Shown one piece after another: positions 1 through 7,611 of a stretch of DNA of 40,131 bases; position 1 is the first letter of the stretch; every line of letters starts with the position of its first letter. The position numbers and the translations under genes were made by a program. Source of the DNA: Deltaproteobacteria bacterium (GTDB taxonomy: Bacteria > Desulfobacterota > Syntrophobacteria > Syntrophobacterales > Syntrophobacteraceae); assembly GCA_021793275.1 (NCBI GenBank), contig JAJYTC010000021.1:1-40131 (forward strand), written 5' to 3'. The notes under the pieces were generated by a model. The model saw only the letters and a program-made list of their open reading frames with translations. It did not search any database and had not been told where the DNA came from.

Positions 1-154
1 GCTTCTTGGCCGGCGCTTTGGCTGGAGCCGCCTTTGTTGCGGGCTCGTGCATAGCCGGCGGGCTCGCAGGCTCGGCAGCCATTACGATCGGGCACGCAGC
101 CACTGAAGCCCCGAACAGAACAGCGGTAATGATCGAGAAAACCTTACCCTTCAT
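1..154 (-). CDS. Small secreted protein, N-terminal part (runs off window)
   Basis: Not in the ORF track because it is cut by the window edge. Reading the minus strand from ATG at 154 gives 51 codons: a basic start (MKGKVF), a hydrophobic stretch and a small-residue region ending in MAAEPA, which looks like a Sec signal peptide. A low-complexity Ala/Pro/Lys-rich mature part follows (KAAPAKAPAKK). The ribosome binding site GGAAAGGAG lies just before the ATG. Function cannot be assigned. The Ala/Pro/Lys tail suggests an extended, exported or cell-wall-associated segment. The opposite-strand ORF 6..197 is its shadow. Confidence 0.7.
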   Translation of the reverse strand, partial: MKGKVFSIITAVLFGASVAACPIVMAAEPASPPAMHEPATKAAPAKAPAKK

Positions 155-286
155 ATATAAGCTCCTTTCCTCCTTCGAAATAACCATGCCGCTTTGAGAG
201 AGAGTTCAACCACGGCGAACATTTTAAGGATAAAATTTGAAATATACAAATTAAGAATTTGTCCAAAATCACTTTTTATGTTTTTT

Positions 287-1057
287 TTACCGGCGGTAAG
301 ACTTGCCCCGAGTCCGTCGTGCTTCTTTCCTGCCCACGCTCTTTTTCACCGGACTCTTTCGCACATGGGCGGCCCTTACGGACCTGCGCCGCTTTCCAGC
401 CGCTTTTGCAGACGGTCGAACGAGTCTGGCGCGTTGCCGCCGACTTGATGCGCGCGAAGACCTCAATTTCCTGGCGGCCGAATGCCTGGTTGAATACGAC
501 TTTCTATAAACAGCCCTTTTCTGAGAGGTCCTCAAGCGTTTATACGGCCTGCGCGTTGCAGCCCTCGTCCTTCGGACAGGCCTCCTTCGCAATACGACAT
601 GCGCTCGCTGCCTCCTCTTCGAGTACCTGTGCAATGCCGATTTCCTGCCCCCTCTTATCCAGCGTTGCGACGATTTTCGCCTATAGTACCTGTGCCTTCC
701 GTGTGAGCGCGATACCCTTTTCACGGCTCGCGGCCTCGAATGATTCAGCCAGCCCGGTTTGTTGAACGAAGGGTGAGCGGTTGGACTCGGATGAAAGTTG
801 GAAGGATTATACTCGTGCTTCAACAGGTCTTGATATTGCTCCTGGAGTTCGCGAACCCTGTTGTTAACCTGCGATCGACTTTGGCTCTGTGGAGGCGCAG
901 GACTCTGCCCCTGGTGTTGACCTTGAGCCGAGGCCTGAGTCTGCCCCTGCCTTTGACTGAATTGGTTTTGACTTGCCTCGGCGGCAAGGCGGCTAAGTGC
1001 AAAAAAGACTGATATCGAAACCATGGCGGTCAACATGAGTGTATTACGAAATCTCAT
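287..1057 (-). CDS. Secreted low-complexity protein with arginine-rich tail (possible frameshift relic)
   Basis: The start at 1057 (MRFRNTLML) is preferred over 1093 because GAGGAG sits 5 nt upstream. The N-terminus is a signal peptide (hydrophobic to about residue 25, ending near AAEA). Next comes a Gln/Ser/Pro-rich linker (about 27-65) and a short helical piece (NNRVRELQEQYQDLL). From about residue 105 to the end (256 aa in all) the protein is extremely basic, dominated by Arg with many AGG codons. No known domain is recognised. The tail may not be the ancestral reading frame: one of the other frames has a more normal codon-position pattern but contains stops (see findings). The secreted N-terminus is the reliable part. 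Confidence 0.5.
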   Translation of the reverse strand: MRFRNTLMLTAMVSISVFFALSRLAAEASQNQFSQRQGQTQASAQGQHQGQSPAPPQSQSRSQVNNRVRELQEQYQDLLKHEYNPSNFHPSPTAHPSFNKPGWLNHSRPRAVKRVSRSHGRHRYYRRKSSQRWIRGGRKSALHRYSKRRQRAHVVLRRRPVRRTRAATRRPYKRLRTSQKRAVYRKSYSTRHSAARKLRSSRASSRRQRARLVRPSAKAAGKRRRSVRAAHVRKSPVKKSVGRKEARRTRGKSYRR

Positions 1058-1198
1058 GGGATCTCCTCTATGTGAAAGCCGTTTTTGCAGCAATCGAGCA
1101 GGCTTTCAATTTCATTCGGTTTTGGCTGGAGCATCTTTGTCGCGGGCGAATATATCATAACTGAGGATATTTACAACGCCCGCCGGGACATATGAAAA

Positions 1199-1342
1199 AT
1201 GATTCAAAGCCCGATCCGGTCAGTGTATTTCAAAATCGTATTTCCCGATGAGGACTCTCACGTTCTGGCGGATTTGCCTGATCGTGCTGAAATGATATCT
1301 TTTAAGCAGAATCACGGTAAGCGGCACAGGGGGGTGCGATGA
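1199..1342 (+). CDS. Possible 47-aa small protein overlapping the radical SAM gene
   Basis: This ORF is too short for the ORF track. ATG at 1199 opens 47 codons ending in a TGA that overlaps the ATG of the next gene (ATGA junction), as in translationally coupled pairs. The translation looks protein-like in its middle (VYFKIVFPDEDSHVLADLPD), with a very basic end. No strong ribosome binding site precedes it, and no family is recognised. It could be a chance ORF; the exact ATGA overlap is the main support. Confidence 0.33.
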   Translation: MIQSPIRSVYFKIVFPDEDSHVLADLPDRAEMISFKQNHGKRHRGVR

Positions 1343-2268
1343 ACGCTGCATACATCGAAGCATATCGAAGCGGTCGGCTCGAGCAATCTTTGGCCCGCGC
1401 GTCCCGTTGGATGAGCAAATGCACTCTATGCCCGCGCATGTGCAGGGTCGACAGGATGGCTGGTGAGACAGGCTTTTGCAAAACTGGAAAACTCGCAGTG
1501 GTGGCCAGTTTCGGGCCCCATTACGGAGAGGAGCGCCCACTTGTGGGCAGGGGCGGTTCAGGGGCTGTTTTCTTTTCGTTCTGCAATCTTTCCTGTCAAT
1601 TCTGCCAGAACTATGACATCAGCCATGGCGGTGAGGGTTCGCCCGTGGGCCCCGAACAGCTTGCCGAAATCATGTTGGCCCTTCAAAAAATGGGTTGTCA
1701 TAATATAAATCTTGTCACCCCCACACACGTCATCCAGCCTATCCTCCAGGCGCTCCTCTTCGCCGTCGCAAAGGGATTGCGCGTGCCGCTCGTGTACAAT
1801 TGCGGAGGCTACGAACGTGTTGCGGCGTTAAAGCTTTTGGAGGGAATAGTCGATATATATATGCCGGATTTCAAATTCTGGGACACCGAAACGGCGCGGG
1901 AATTGTGCGGCGCCCCCGATTATCCTTCTCGCGCCCGTGAAGCACTGCGGGAGATGCACAGGCAGGTGGGAGAGTTGGTTTGCGATGAGAGCGGGGTGGC
2001 TCGAAGAGGCGTGTTGGTGCGGCACCTGGTAATGCCCAACGGACTGGCGGGAACGGCTGAAATTGTCGGCTTCATAGCCGCCCGGATCTCGACGCGCACC
2101 TATGTCAACATAATGGACCAGTATCATCCTTGCGGCATGGCCTTCTTTAATGAGGCAATAAACCGCAGGATCACCCGCGCAGAATTCAACCAGGCGCTGG
2201 AAGCTGCCCGAAAAGCCGGCCTGACACGCCTGGACAACCGGCCCGGGCGCTGGATAATCGACAAATAA
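1339..2268 (+). CDS. Radical SAM protein, PflX/pyruvate formate-lyase-activating-enzyme-like
   Basis: A 309-aa member of the PflA/PflX-type radical SAM group. The [4Fe-4S]-SAM motif CNLSCQFC (CX3CX2C) is at about residues 82-89. It is preceded by a second cysteine cluster typical of this subgroup (CTLCPRMCRVDR, about 32-43). A GG-rich segment (NCGGYE) and a DFKFWD segment follow in the TIM-barrel half. The family generates a 5'-deoxyadenosyl radical; the target of PflX-type members is not established, and no glycyl-radical enzyme lies nearby. The start is supported by the G-rich AGGGGGG upstream. It is probably a single gene or coupled to the tiny ORF before it. Confidence 0.9.
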   Translation: MNAAYIEAYRSGRLEQSLARASRWMSKCTLCPRMCRVDRMAGETGFCKTGKLAVVASFGPHYGEERPLVGRGGSGAVFFSFCNLSCQFCQNYDISHGGEGSPVGPEQLAEIMLALQKMGCHNINLVTPTHVIQPILQALLFAVAKGLRVPLVYNCGGYERVAALKLLEGIVDIYMPDFKFWDTETARELCGAPDYPSRAREALREMHRQVGELVCDESGVARRGVLVRHLVMPNGLAGTAEIVGFIAARISTRTYVNIMDQYHPCGMAFFNEAINRRITRAEFNQALEAARKAGLTRLDNRPGRWIIDK

Positions 2269-2360
2269 GCAGTGTCTTTCATTTGAGGCATAAGTATTGC
2301 TAATTGGATGACCGTTTCCCTGAGGATCTCGCCGGCTCCCGGCATTAACTCGGAGGCTCC

Positions 2361-3443
2361 ATGGCTAAAATAGATGCTTTCTTCAAGCTGATGAACGAAC
2401 AAAAAGCTTCCGACCTGCACATGGTCTCGGGCCAGCAGCCGGTTTTGAGGATTCGAGGCGATTTGGAGCGCGTCAAATATAGAATCCTCGATGACAACGA
2501 ATTGCGCTCGATGCTCTACGAGATCACGCCCGAAGATAAGTTAAAGGTATTCGAGGAAACCGGAGACCTTGATTTTGCTTATGAAATCCCCGGACTTGCC
2601 CGTTACCGTGCCAATTTTTTCATTCAAAAAAACGGGATCGGAGCGGTTTTTCGGGAGATTCCAAGTGAGATTCTCTCAGTCGACCAGCTTGGCCTTCCCC
2701 CCGTCGTAAACCGGCTGGCCCTGCTGCCCCGAGGCATCGTTATCGTGACCGGCCCGACCGGAAGCGGCAAGTCCACAACTCTTGCCGCGATCATAGATGA
2801 GGCCAACCGCAAGAGAAAAGAGCACATAGTTACAATCGAAGACCCCATAGAGTTCGTTCATACGAGCAAGAGCTGCCTGATAAATCACCGGGAAATCGGC
2901 ACACACACGCGAAGTTTCGCCTCCGCGCTGAGGGCCTCACTGCGCGAGGACCCCGATATTATCCTCGTGGGCGAAATGCGAGACCTCGAGACAATCCGCC
3001 TGGCGATCGAGGCTGCTGCGACGGGCCATCTCGTTTTTTCCACCCTCCATACACAGAGCGCACCAAAGACTATCGACCGGATAATAGAGGTATTTCCGGT
3101 AGCTGAACAGGCTCAGATTCGCTCGACCCTGGCCGACGGCATCCGGGCTGTAATTTCCCAGGCGCTTTTCAAACGCATCGATGTCAAGGGGCGAATAGCA
3201 GTCGTTGAAATATTGATAGCAACCCATGCGGTAAGGGCGATGATTCGTGAATCAAAAACCCATCAGCTCCAATCCGCGATGCAGACGGGGAAAAAGTACG
3301 GAATGCAGACCCTCGACGATGCCATAGCCGCTCACCTGAAGGCAGGCCGAATCGACCCCATGGAAGCCTACATGAAATGCGTGGACAAGGACAAGTTTCG
3401 TTCCTACCTTACCGAGGCTCCGCCCGACTTTACCGAGGTCTAG
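2361..3443 (+). CDS. pilT: PilT-type pilus retraction ATPase
   Basis: 360 aa, usual length for PilT, a hexameric cytoplasmic ATPase that depolymerises type IV pili and drives twitching. The N-terminal PAS-like domain (about 1-100) carries SDLHMVSGQQP. The RecA-like domain has Walker A GPTGSGKST (about 131-139), the Asp-box region TIEDPIEF, Walker B DPDIILVGEMRD and the His box GHLVFSTLHT. A degenerate version of the PilT-specific AIRNLIRE motif is present as AVRAMIRE. An upstream GGAGG precedes the ATG. It is followed on the same strand by a second paralogue. No pilin or pilus assembly gene is in the window, so these are retraction-motor genes placed away from the main pilus cluster. Confidence 0.95.
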   Translation: MAKIDAFFKLMNEQKASDLHMVSGQQPVLRIRGDLERVKYRILDDNELRSMLYEITPEDKLKVFEETGDLDFAYEIPGLARYRANFFIQKNGIGAVFREIPSEILSVDQLGLPPVVNRLALLPRGIVIVTGPTGSGKSTTLAAIIDEANRKRKEHIVTIEDPIEFVHTSKSCLINHREIGTHTRSFASALRASLREDPDIILVGEMRDLETIRLAIEAAATGHLVFSTLHTQSAPKTIDRIIEVFPVAEQAQIRSTLADGIRAVISQALFKRIDVKGRIAVVEILIATHAVRAMIRESKTHQLQSAMQTGKKYGMQTLDDAIAAHLKAGRIDPMEAYMKCVDKDKFRSYLTEAPPDFTEV

Positions 3444-3460
3444 GGCCTGCGCTTCACGAA

Positions 3461-3525
3461 GGCAAAAGTAAAAAGTAAAAAGGCAAAAGTAGAGAACTCC
3501 GCGCTTTTACCTTTTACCTTTTGCC
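3461..3525. repeat. Heptamer-repeat inverted element between the two pilT genes
   Basis: The left arm is a run of AAAAGTA/AAAAGGC heptamers and the right arm is CTTTTAC CTTTTAC CTTTTGC. The two arms are imperfect reverse complements (GGCAAAAG...CTTTTGCC) around GAGAACTCCGCG. In RNA it could form a weak A/U-rich hairpin between the genes. The heptameric arrangement resembles other intergenic repeats in this window (about 10.1, 31.9 and 35.55 kb). Confidence 0.6.
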
Positions 3526-3566
3526 TGTTGACTTGTTGCGGAGTCAAACGGAGCAACTGGGCGATC

Positions 3567-4736
3567 ATGAGACGACAAGAACTGGATGCGCTTCTTCTCG
3601 GTATTCTGGATGAGAACCCCACTGCATCCGACATTAATTTCACGGTGGGAAAACCTATGCAGGCCGAGGTTGACGGCCTTCTAAAACCCGTTTGCGCGGA
3701 ATTCGGCATCGGCGCCCTTACGCCCTTTCACACCGAAACCATAGCCTTGAACCTGGTCGGCGAGGACAGCCGAGGCATCCGGCACCTCCTTAACAGCGGA
3801 TCGTGCGACATTTCCTATCACCTGCCCGGCAGGGCGCGGTTTCGAGTCAATATATTTTCTCAACGCGGCACCTACTCGATCGTCATGCGCCAGCTCCCAA
3901 CCAAGATACTGTCCGTGGACGAACTGGGGCTGCCTCCGGTGATCAAACGGATAGCCGATGAAAAGGTGGGAATCGTCTTTGTTACCGGAGCGACCGGCAG
4001 CGGAAAAACCACCACCCTGGCTGCAATTCTTAACGAAATCAATTCCCGCCGTCCCTGTCACGTAGTGACCCTTGAGGACCCGGTGGAATTTGTTCATCCG
4101 CAGATAAAGGCCACCTTTAATCAGCGCGAGCTGGGTCTTGATTTCGACAACTTTGCAAACGGCCTGCGCGCCGCATTGAGGCAGGCGCCCAAGGTGATAC
4201 TGGTTGGTGAAATGCGCGACCGCGAGACGGTGGAAATCGGACTTAGCGCCGCAGAAACCGGCCACCTTGTCCTGACCACCCTGCACACCTCGGATGCGGG
4301 CCAAAGCGTAAACCGCCTCATCGGTATGTTCGAACTCGACGAGGAGCGGCTCATCCGTATCCGCTTGGCCGACAGCATGAAATGGGTAATCTCCCAGAGG
4401 CTCCTTTCCAAAGTCAGCGGCGGACGCGTTGCCGCACTCGAAATAATGGGCAACAGCCTCAGGGTCCAGGAAGCCATTGTGCACGGCGAAGCCGAAGGCA
4501 AGACTTTCTACGAAATGATGGAACAGGGTGAACATTCGGGATGGACTACATTCGACTCCAGCATCTCTCGGCTCTACAAGACGGGAAAGATAACCGAGGA
4601 AACAGCTCTCGCTTATGCAAACCGGCGCGCGATTGTAAAGAGAAACATCGACCAGATCAAATCCTTTAGGGGTGAAAAGACTAGCGATATCGAGGGATTG
4701 AAAATGGATAGCGAATATCGGAGAAACTTCGTCTGA
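3567..4736 (+). CDS. Second PilT/PilU-type retraction ATPase
   Basis: The ORF opens at 3528, but that start would lie against the repeat element. MRRQELDALL at 3567 matches the family N-terminus and has GGAG upstream, giving 389 aa. Motifs: SDINFTVGKP (N-terminal domain), Walker A GATGSGKTT (about 141-149), TLEDPVEFVHP, the Walker B region VILVGEMRDRET and His box GHLVLTTLHT. The C-terminus is longer than in its neighbour, as in PilU-type paralogues. It probably works with PilT in pilus retraction. Tandem paralogues with about 120 nt between them suggest an old duplication and co-transcription. Confidence 0.9.
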   Translation: MRRQELDALLLGILDENPTASDINFTVGKPMQAEVDGLLKPVCAEFGIGALTPFHTETIALNLVGEDSRGIRHLLNSGSCDISYHLPGRARFRVNIFSQRGTYSIVMRQLPTKILSVDELGLPPVIKRIADEKVGIVFVTGATGSGKTTTLAAILNEINSRRPCHVVTLEDPVEFVHPQIKATFNQRELGLDFDNFANGLRAALRQAPKVILVGEMRDRETVEIGLSAAETGHLVLTTLHTSDAGQSVNRLIGMFELDEERLIRIRLADSMKWVISQRLLSKVSGGRVAALEIMGNSLRVQEAIVHGEAEGKTFYEMMEQGEHSGWTTFDSSISRLYKTGKITEETALAYANRRAIVKRNIDQIKSFRGEKTSDIEGLKMDSEYRRNFV

Positions 4737-4816
4737 TTTCTCATCACAGCACTCCCGCCCCTTGCCAATATCCCGACAATCACATGAGCGCCGCACGCAA
4801 CGAGCGCCCGGCTTCC

Positions 4817-4850
4817 CATTACAGCGGATAGCGGGCTGTCCGCTGTGATG
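4817..4850 (+). terminator. Stem-loop after pilT pair
   Basis: ACAGCGGA at 4821 pairs perfectly with TCCGCTGT at 4839, extended by CAT/ATG outside, with a 10-nt loop. It is followed by ATTTTGTG. It lies about 80 nt past the stop of the second pilT gene and just beyond the 3' end of the converging hepT relic. The T-tract is weak, so it is only a possible terminator. Confidence 0.4.
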
Positions 4851-4864
4851 ATTTTGTGCGAAAT

Positions 4865-5087
4865 CTACTTTTCAGCCTCTTCAGTATCGGAGAACTCTAA
4901 TATCCTCCTCAATCCCGGCAGCAGCTGAGGGAGATCATGCTTAATCGTTTCCCAGACGATTTACAGACTTAAAAATCGTGGTATTCGCGCTAAGTGCCCG
5001 GCTGGTCAGACCCGCAGTCAGGCTGTTTATGTCCTCGATTGCCGCGAGAATGTCCTCGATCCTGAATCGCCAGTCCCTATTCGGCAT
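4865..5087 (-). pseudogene. HEPN/DUF86 (HepT-type) toxin, internally deleted and frameshifted
   Basis: The ATG at 5087 overlaps the end of the MNT gene, the normal arrangement for mntA-hepT. The first frame reads MPNRDWRFRIEDILAAIEDI, the classic HepT/DUF86 start, then stops after about 48 codons. A neighbouring frame then continues with IVWETIKHDLPQLLPGLRRI and stops at 4865, matching the usual DUF86 C-terminus. The middle of the protein is missing. That part should hold the Arg-X4-6-His RNase motif and the following Tyr. The remnant is therefore a toxin that lost its catalytic core by deletion plus a frame change. Similarity is judged by eye from family knowledge. Confidence 0.8.
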
Positions 5088-5367
5088 AGACCGCCTCTTC
5101 CAGGATCCGGTCCCGCAACTGCCGCTTCAAAGCCGGCGGGGTAACCAGATCGACACGCCTGCCCATAAGGTCTTCGAGGTGATGCCGGAGTCGAAGAAAG
5201 GTAAAGAGGCCTACAGGCCTGTCGAATTCGACGAGGATGTCTATGTCGCTGTCGGGTCGAGCCTCTTCCCGGACAACCGAGCCGAAAAGAGCGATGGATT
5301 TCACCCCGAATTGCTGCAGTTCGCCCCGATGGCTTTTCAAGATATCCAACGCGCCTTGCCGCTGCAT
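5077..5367 (-). CDS. MNT-type minimal nucleotidyltransferase (MntA-like antitoxin)
   Basis: About 96 aa from the ATG at 5367. This start is chosen because AAAAGGA lies upstream, whereas the ORF-track start at 5391 is a TTG without one. The nucleotidyltransferase signature GS-X10-DXD is visible as LFGSVVREEARPDSDIDILV, followed by VDLVTP with a third acidic residue. In MNT/HEPN toxin-antitoxin systems this protein AMPylates the HepT RNase to neutralise it. Here the HEPN partner directly downstream is wrecked, so this is an antitoxin without an active toxin. The reading frame itself is intact. Confidence 0.9.
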   Translation of the reverse strand: MQRQGALDILKSHRGELQQFGVKSIALFGSVVREEARPDSDIDILVEFDRPVGLFTFLRLRHHLEDLMGRRVDLVTPPALKRQLRDRILEEAVYAE

Positions 5368-5535
5368 TATAGCCTGTCCTTTTCGCGCCAACTCGAACGT
5401 GTCGCCGAACTTCCCACACCGGCATCATATCTAAAAGGGCATTGGGTGGCCATAGAGAAATGGCTGACTTGCCCTGCATATATAAACTAATCACTCGCCG
5501 ATGAAGGGATGAACAGGTCTGCCGCTCACTGCCCC

Positions 5536-5595
5536 TTGCCTCAAAAACAAAACCGCCCACCGGCCGGTGGCAGGTGGGCGTGTTTTGTAATAAAG
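5536..5595. repeat. 60-nt stem-loop repeat, copy 1
   Basis: A 60-nt unit starting TTGCCTCAAAAAC and ending TAATAAAG. It has a stem CAAAAC-CGCCCACC / GGTGGGCG-T-GTTTTG around an 11-nt loop. A second copy in the same orientation is at 7612-7671 with only five differences, two of which compensate each other in the stem. Read on the minus strand the hairpin is followed by a T-rich run and could terminate transcription. No gene obviously ends at this copy, so it behaves like a dispersed repeat. Confidence 0.8.
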
Positions 5596-5941
5596 TTCCG
5601 TAGGGGGGGCGGCGCCATCCTGCCCACCATTGAGGGCAACGCTTGCCTTTTGCCCGCCCTGGACCCTCGCAACTACTTTTGACGCTCCGTATAGAAAGAA
5701 TCGACCTGAGTTCCCGGGAAAACGGGAAAGTGACCAGGTTCGCATAGGCGCAAACCAGTGCCGCTCAAGCGATGATGAGATTATATAAAACGCCGAGGCT
5801 CTTCAGACTGTAATGGCTTAAATACTGCCTAAGGTAGGTGGCGCTATATATAGAGAGAGGCAGATATAGCAGCGCGTTCACGAAAATGAACAGTGCAGAA
5901 CGGCGGTCCATCCGAAGGATCAGGGGGACGAATGAAGGATG

Positions 5942-6302
5942 AAAAAGCGTTTCCGCAGCTACTGAGCGCGAGGTTGAAGACATTAGTGCCCTGCACTTAC
6001 TGAATACAAAAACGATTGAAAAGAAATGCTCTATCCTCGCCGAGCCGCTTCATGATCCGCCATATGAAAAGTGTGTCGGAAAAGTTTACGGATTCCTGAA
6101 TGAAGGTAATACCGCGATATATAAAGATATTATTGTGAGGCCAGCCCGCTGTCCCCGGTTTTTTTGTCGCAATTCTTTACACATTCGGAAGGTTCAGCAG
6201 AAAGACAGAAAAAGTGACCCGTTTGGTATTATCCCAACATTCCAATATGTTGTTTGGCAGAACAATAAATGCCGGCTGCGTGGCATATCTGTTGCACAAT
6301 AA
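5942..6302 (+). other. Gene-poor stretch with an open frame lacking a start codon
   Basis: Between the MNT gene and the PEP-CTERM gene (5368-6609) no convincing gene is seen. One plus-strand frame stays open from about 5942 to a TAA at 6300 (about 119 codons). It reads plausibly protein-like at first (e.g. EVEDISALHLLN, CVGKVYGFLNEGN) but has no ATG and no ribosome binding site. It may be the tail of a decayed gene or chance. The minus ORF 5765..5983 is hydrophobic but equally unsupported. Confidence 0.25.
6281..6296 (+). promoter_or_regulatory. Sigma54 (-24/-12) promoter for the PEP-CTERM gene
   Basis: TGGCATATCTGTTGCA matches the sigma54 consensus TGGCAYRNNNNTTGCW at every specified position with exact spacing. 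Transcription would start near 6307, giving a leader of about 300 nt before the ATG at 6610. Sigma54 promoters driven by PrsR-type activators are known upstream of PEP-CTERM genes in other bacteria. The only sigma54 activator in the window is 28 kb away and probably serves the ORP-like cluster. Confidence 0.75.
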
Positions 6303-6516
6303 CTACAGTAAAACCTAAACCCACATTGGCATTCGATTCATTGCGGCGGCGGCTGGAGCGTACGTTCCGGTTGCCGGCGGACCGTTCAATTCTATGCTCT
6401 TGCCGGTTCGTGTTCAAAGCGAAAGGAGGTGGGCATCTCAAACATAGAAGGAAGCGCGGTGACAGCCAAGCAGGTATCATGATGCGAGGAATGTGTTTTT
6501 TAAGTGCCGAACCCGT

Positions 6517-6547
6517 TAATTCCCCGTCTTCGGGGCGGGAATTTCTA
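6517..6547 (+). promoter_or_regulatory. Hairpin in the PEP-CTERM leader
   Basis: AATTCCCCGTCTTCGGGG followed by CGGGAATT can fold either as CCCCG-TCTT-CGGGG or as AATTCCC/GGGAATT. It sits in the long leader between the sigma54 promoter and the start codon. There is no T-run, so it is not a standard terminator. I did not recognise a known riboswitch here. Confidence 0.35.
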
Positions 6548-6609
6548 AAGCCCCAAAACGCAGCTATGTTTTCATTGGCCCAAATAGGCAAAGGAGGAGG
6601 GACGATAAG

Positions 6610-7431
6610 ATGATGAAAACAGGTTTTGTTATCCTGGCGGTTGTGACTCTAACCGCTGGACTCTTTTTCGTGGCGGTCCAGAGATCAGTGGCTGATACAC
6701 TTCTCTTTAACCGGGGCTTGCCTACCACCAATTTGAACAATGCAGCAGGAACTGATCAGAGCAATGTGTCATGGGCTGACACCGAATCCAGCAGTAATCC
6801 ATCTCAATACTACCTGCCCGGTGACGACTTTACCCTTCCTACCAATGCCGCCGTGAACGACATAAGGGTCTGGATCGTAGGGGCCGGAGATACCGCACCA
6901 GGCGGTTTGCCCTCGGGCCTGTCCTTGTTGGGGGGGGAGGCAGGTGGCCCAATGTCCACAATCTCGAGTACCTACATGTCCACGGCGGTGACATATGCGG
7001 ACGGAGAGTTGTATCAGAGCGGTAGCGGAGCATACTGGAACATCTACCAGGTGGACTTTAAAGTTAACCAGAGCTTGGCCGCTAATGAGACATACGACTT
7101 TTTTGTTGATCAGCCCTTTGTGTCGGGCGGGGGCGGTAACTACTATAATGCTTTCCTCCACGCATCTAATGCGTCCTTGAGCGGTTCGCCGCAGCAGGGC
7201 GCCAACGGCCAGTTCCTGTGGCTCAATGTAGATAACACGAGCCAGACGGTCGAGACCTGGTATTCAGGGACCGGGGAAGGGACCGCAGGCATGCCCGCAG
7301 GGTGGAACAAGAACTCCGACGCCAACGTGCAGGTCTACGGCACAGCTGTTCCCGAACCGTCCTCGATTCTTCTTCTAAGCTTCGGCCTGTTTGGACTGGC
7401 GGTGTTCAAAATGAGGTTTCGGGCAGCTTAG
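6610..7431 (+). CDS. PEP-CTERM domain surface protein
   Basis: 273 aa, preceded by AAAGGAGGAGGG. A signal peptide covers about residues 1-29 (hydrophobic, small residues before SVADT). The mature region is Gly/Ser/Thr/Asn-rich and beta-type without a recognised enzyme motif (e.g. YLPGDDFTLP, SGGGGNYYN). The C-terminus is a sorting signal: VPEPSS, then a hydrophobic segment (ILLLSFGLFGLAVF) and a basic end. Exosortase cleaves at PEP and the protein is usually exported to the surface or extracellular polymer. No exosortase is in this window. The strong sigma54 promoter upstream indicates conditional expression. Confidence 0.9.
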   Translation: MMKTGFVILAVVTLTAGLFFVAVQRSVADTLLFNRGLPTTNLNNAAGTDQSNVSWADTESSSNPSQYYLPGDDFTLPTNAAVNDIRVWIVGAGDTAPGGLPSGLSLLGGEAGGPMSTISSTYMSTAVTYADGELYQSGSGAYWNIYQVDFKVNQSLAANETYDFFVDQPFVSGGGGNYYNAFLHASNASLSGSPQQGANGQFLWLNVDNTSQTVETWYSGTGEGTAGMPAGWNKNSDANVQVYGTAVPEPSSILLLSFGLFGLAVFKMRFRAA

Positions 7432-7611
7432 ATGACGCCGGTAAAATAGCACAATCCTTTGATACAATGAAAACCTGGCTGCGAATGGGACAAGCGGACG
7501 GGGTCGCTGACGGCCCTGCCCGCTACCTCCAGCCTTTGCAACTATTCCCCACATCCCTCCCGGAAGCATTTCGCAGTATTGATTAGCGCTGCGTCAAATT
7601 CCCCCTCCCTT

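Noticed and set aside
3681-4796. 371-aa minus-strand ORF opposite the second pilT
   Set aside because: The plus strand shows all PilT motifs; the minus translation has none and spans a gene end.
6300-6609. Cyclic-di-GMP (GEMM) riboswitch before the PEP-CTERM gene
   Set aside because: The conserved GEMM core sequences and paired receptor hairpins were not found; only a simple hairpin is present.
6269-6613. 114-aa plus-strand ORF leading into the PEP-CTERM gene
   Set aside because: Its start lies upstream of the predicted sigma54 transcription start, it has no ribosome binding site, and the translation is Arg-rich without domain features.
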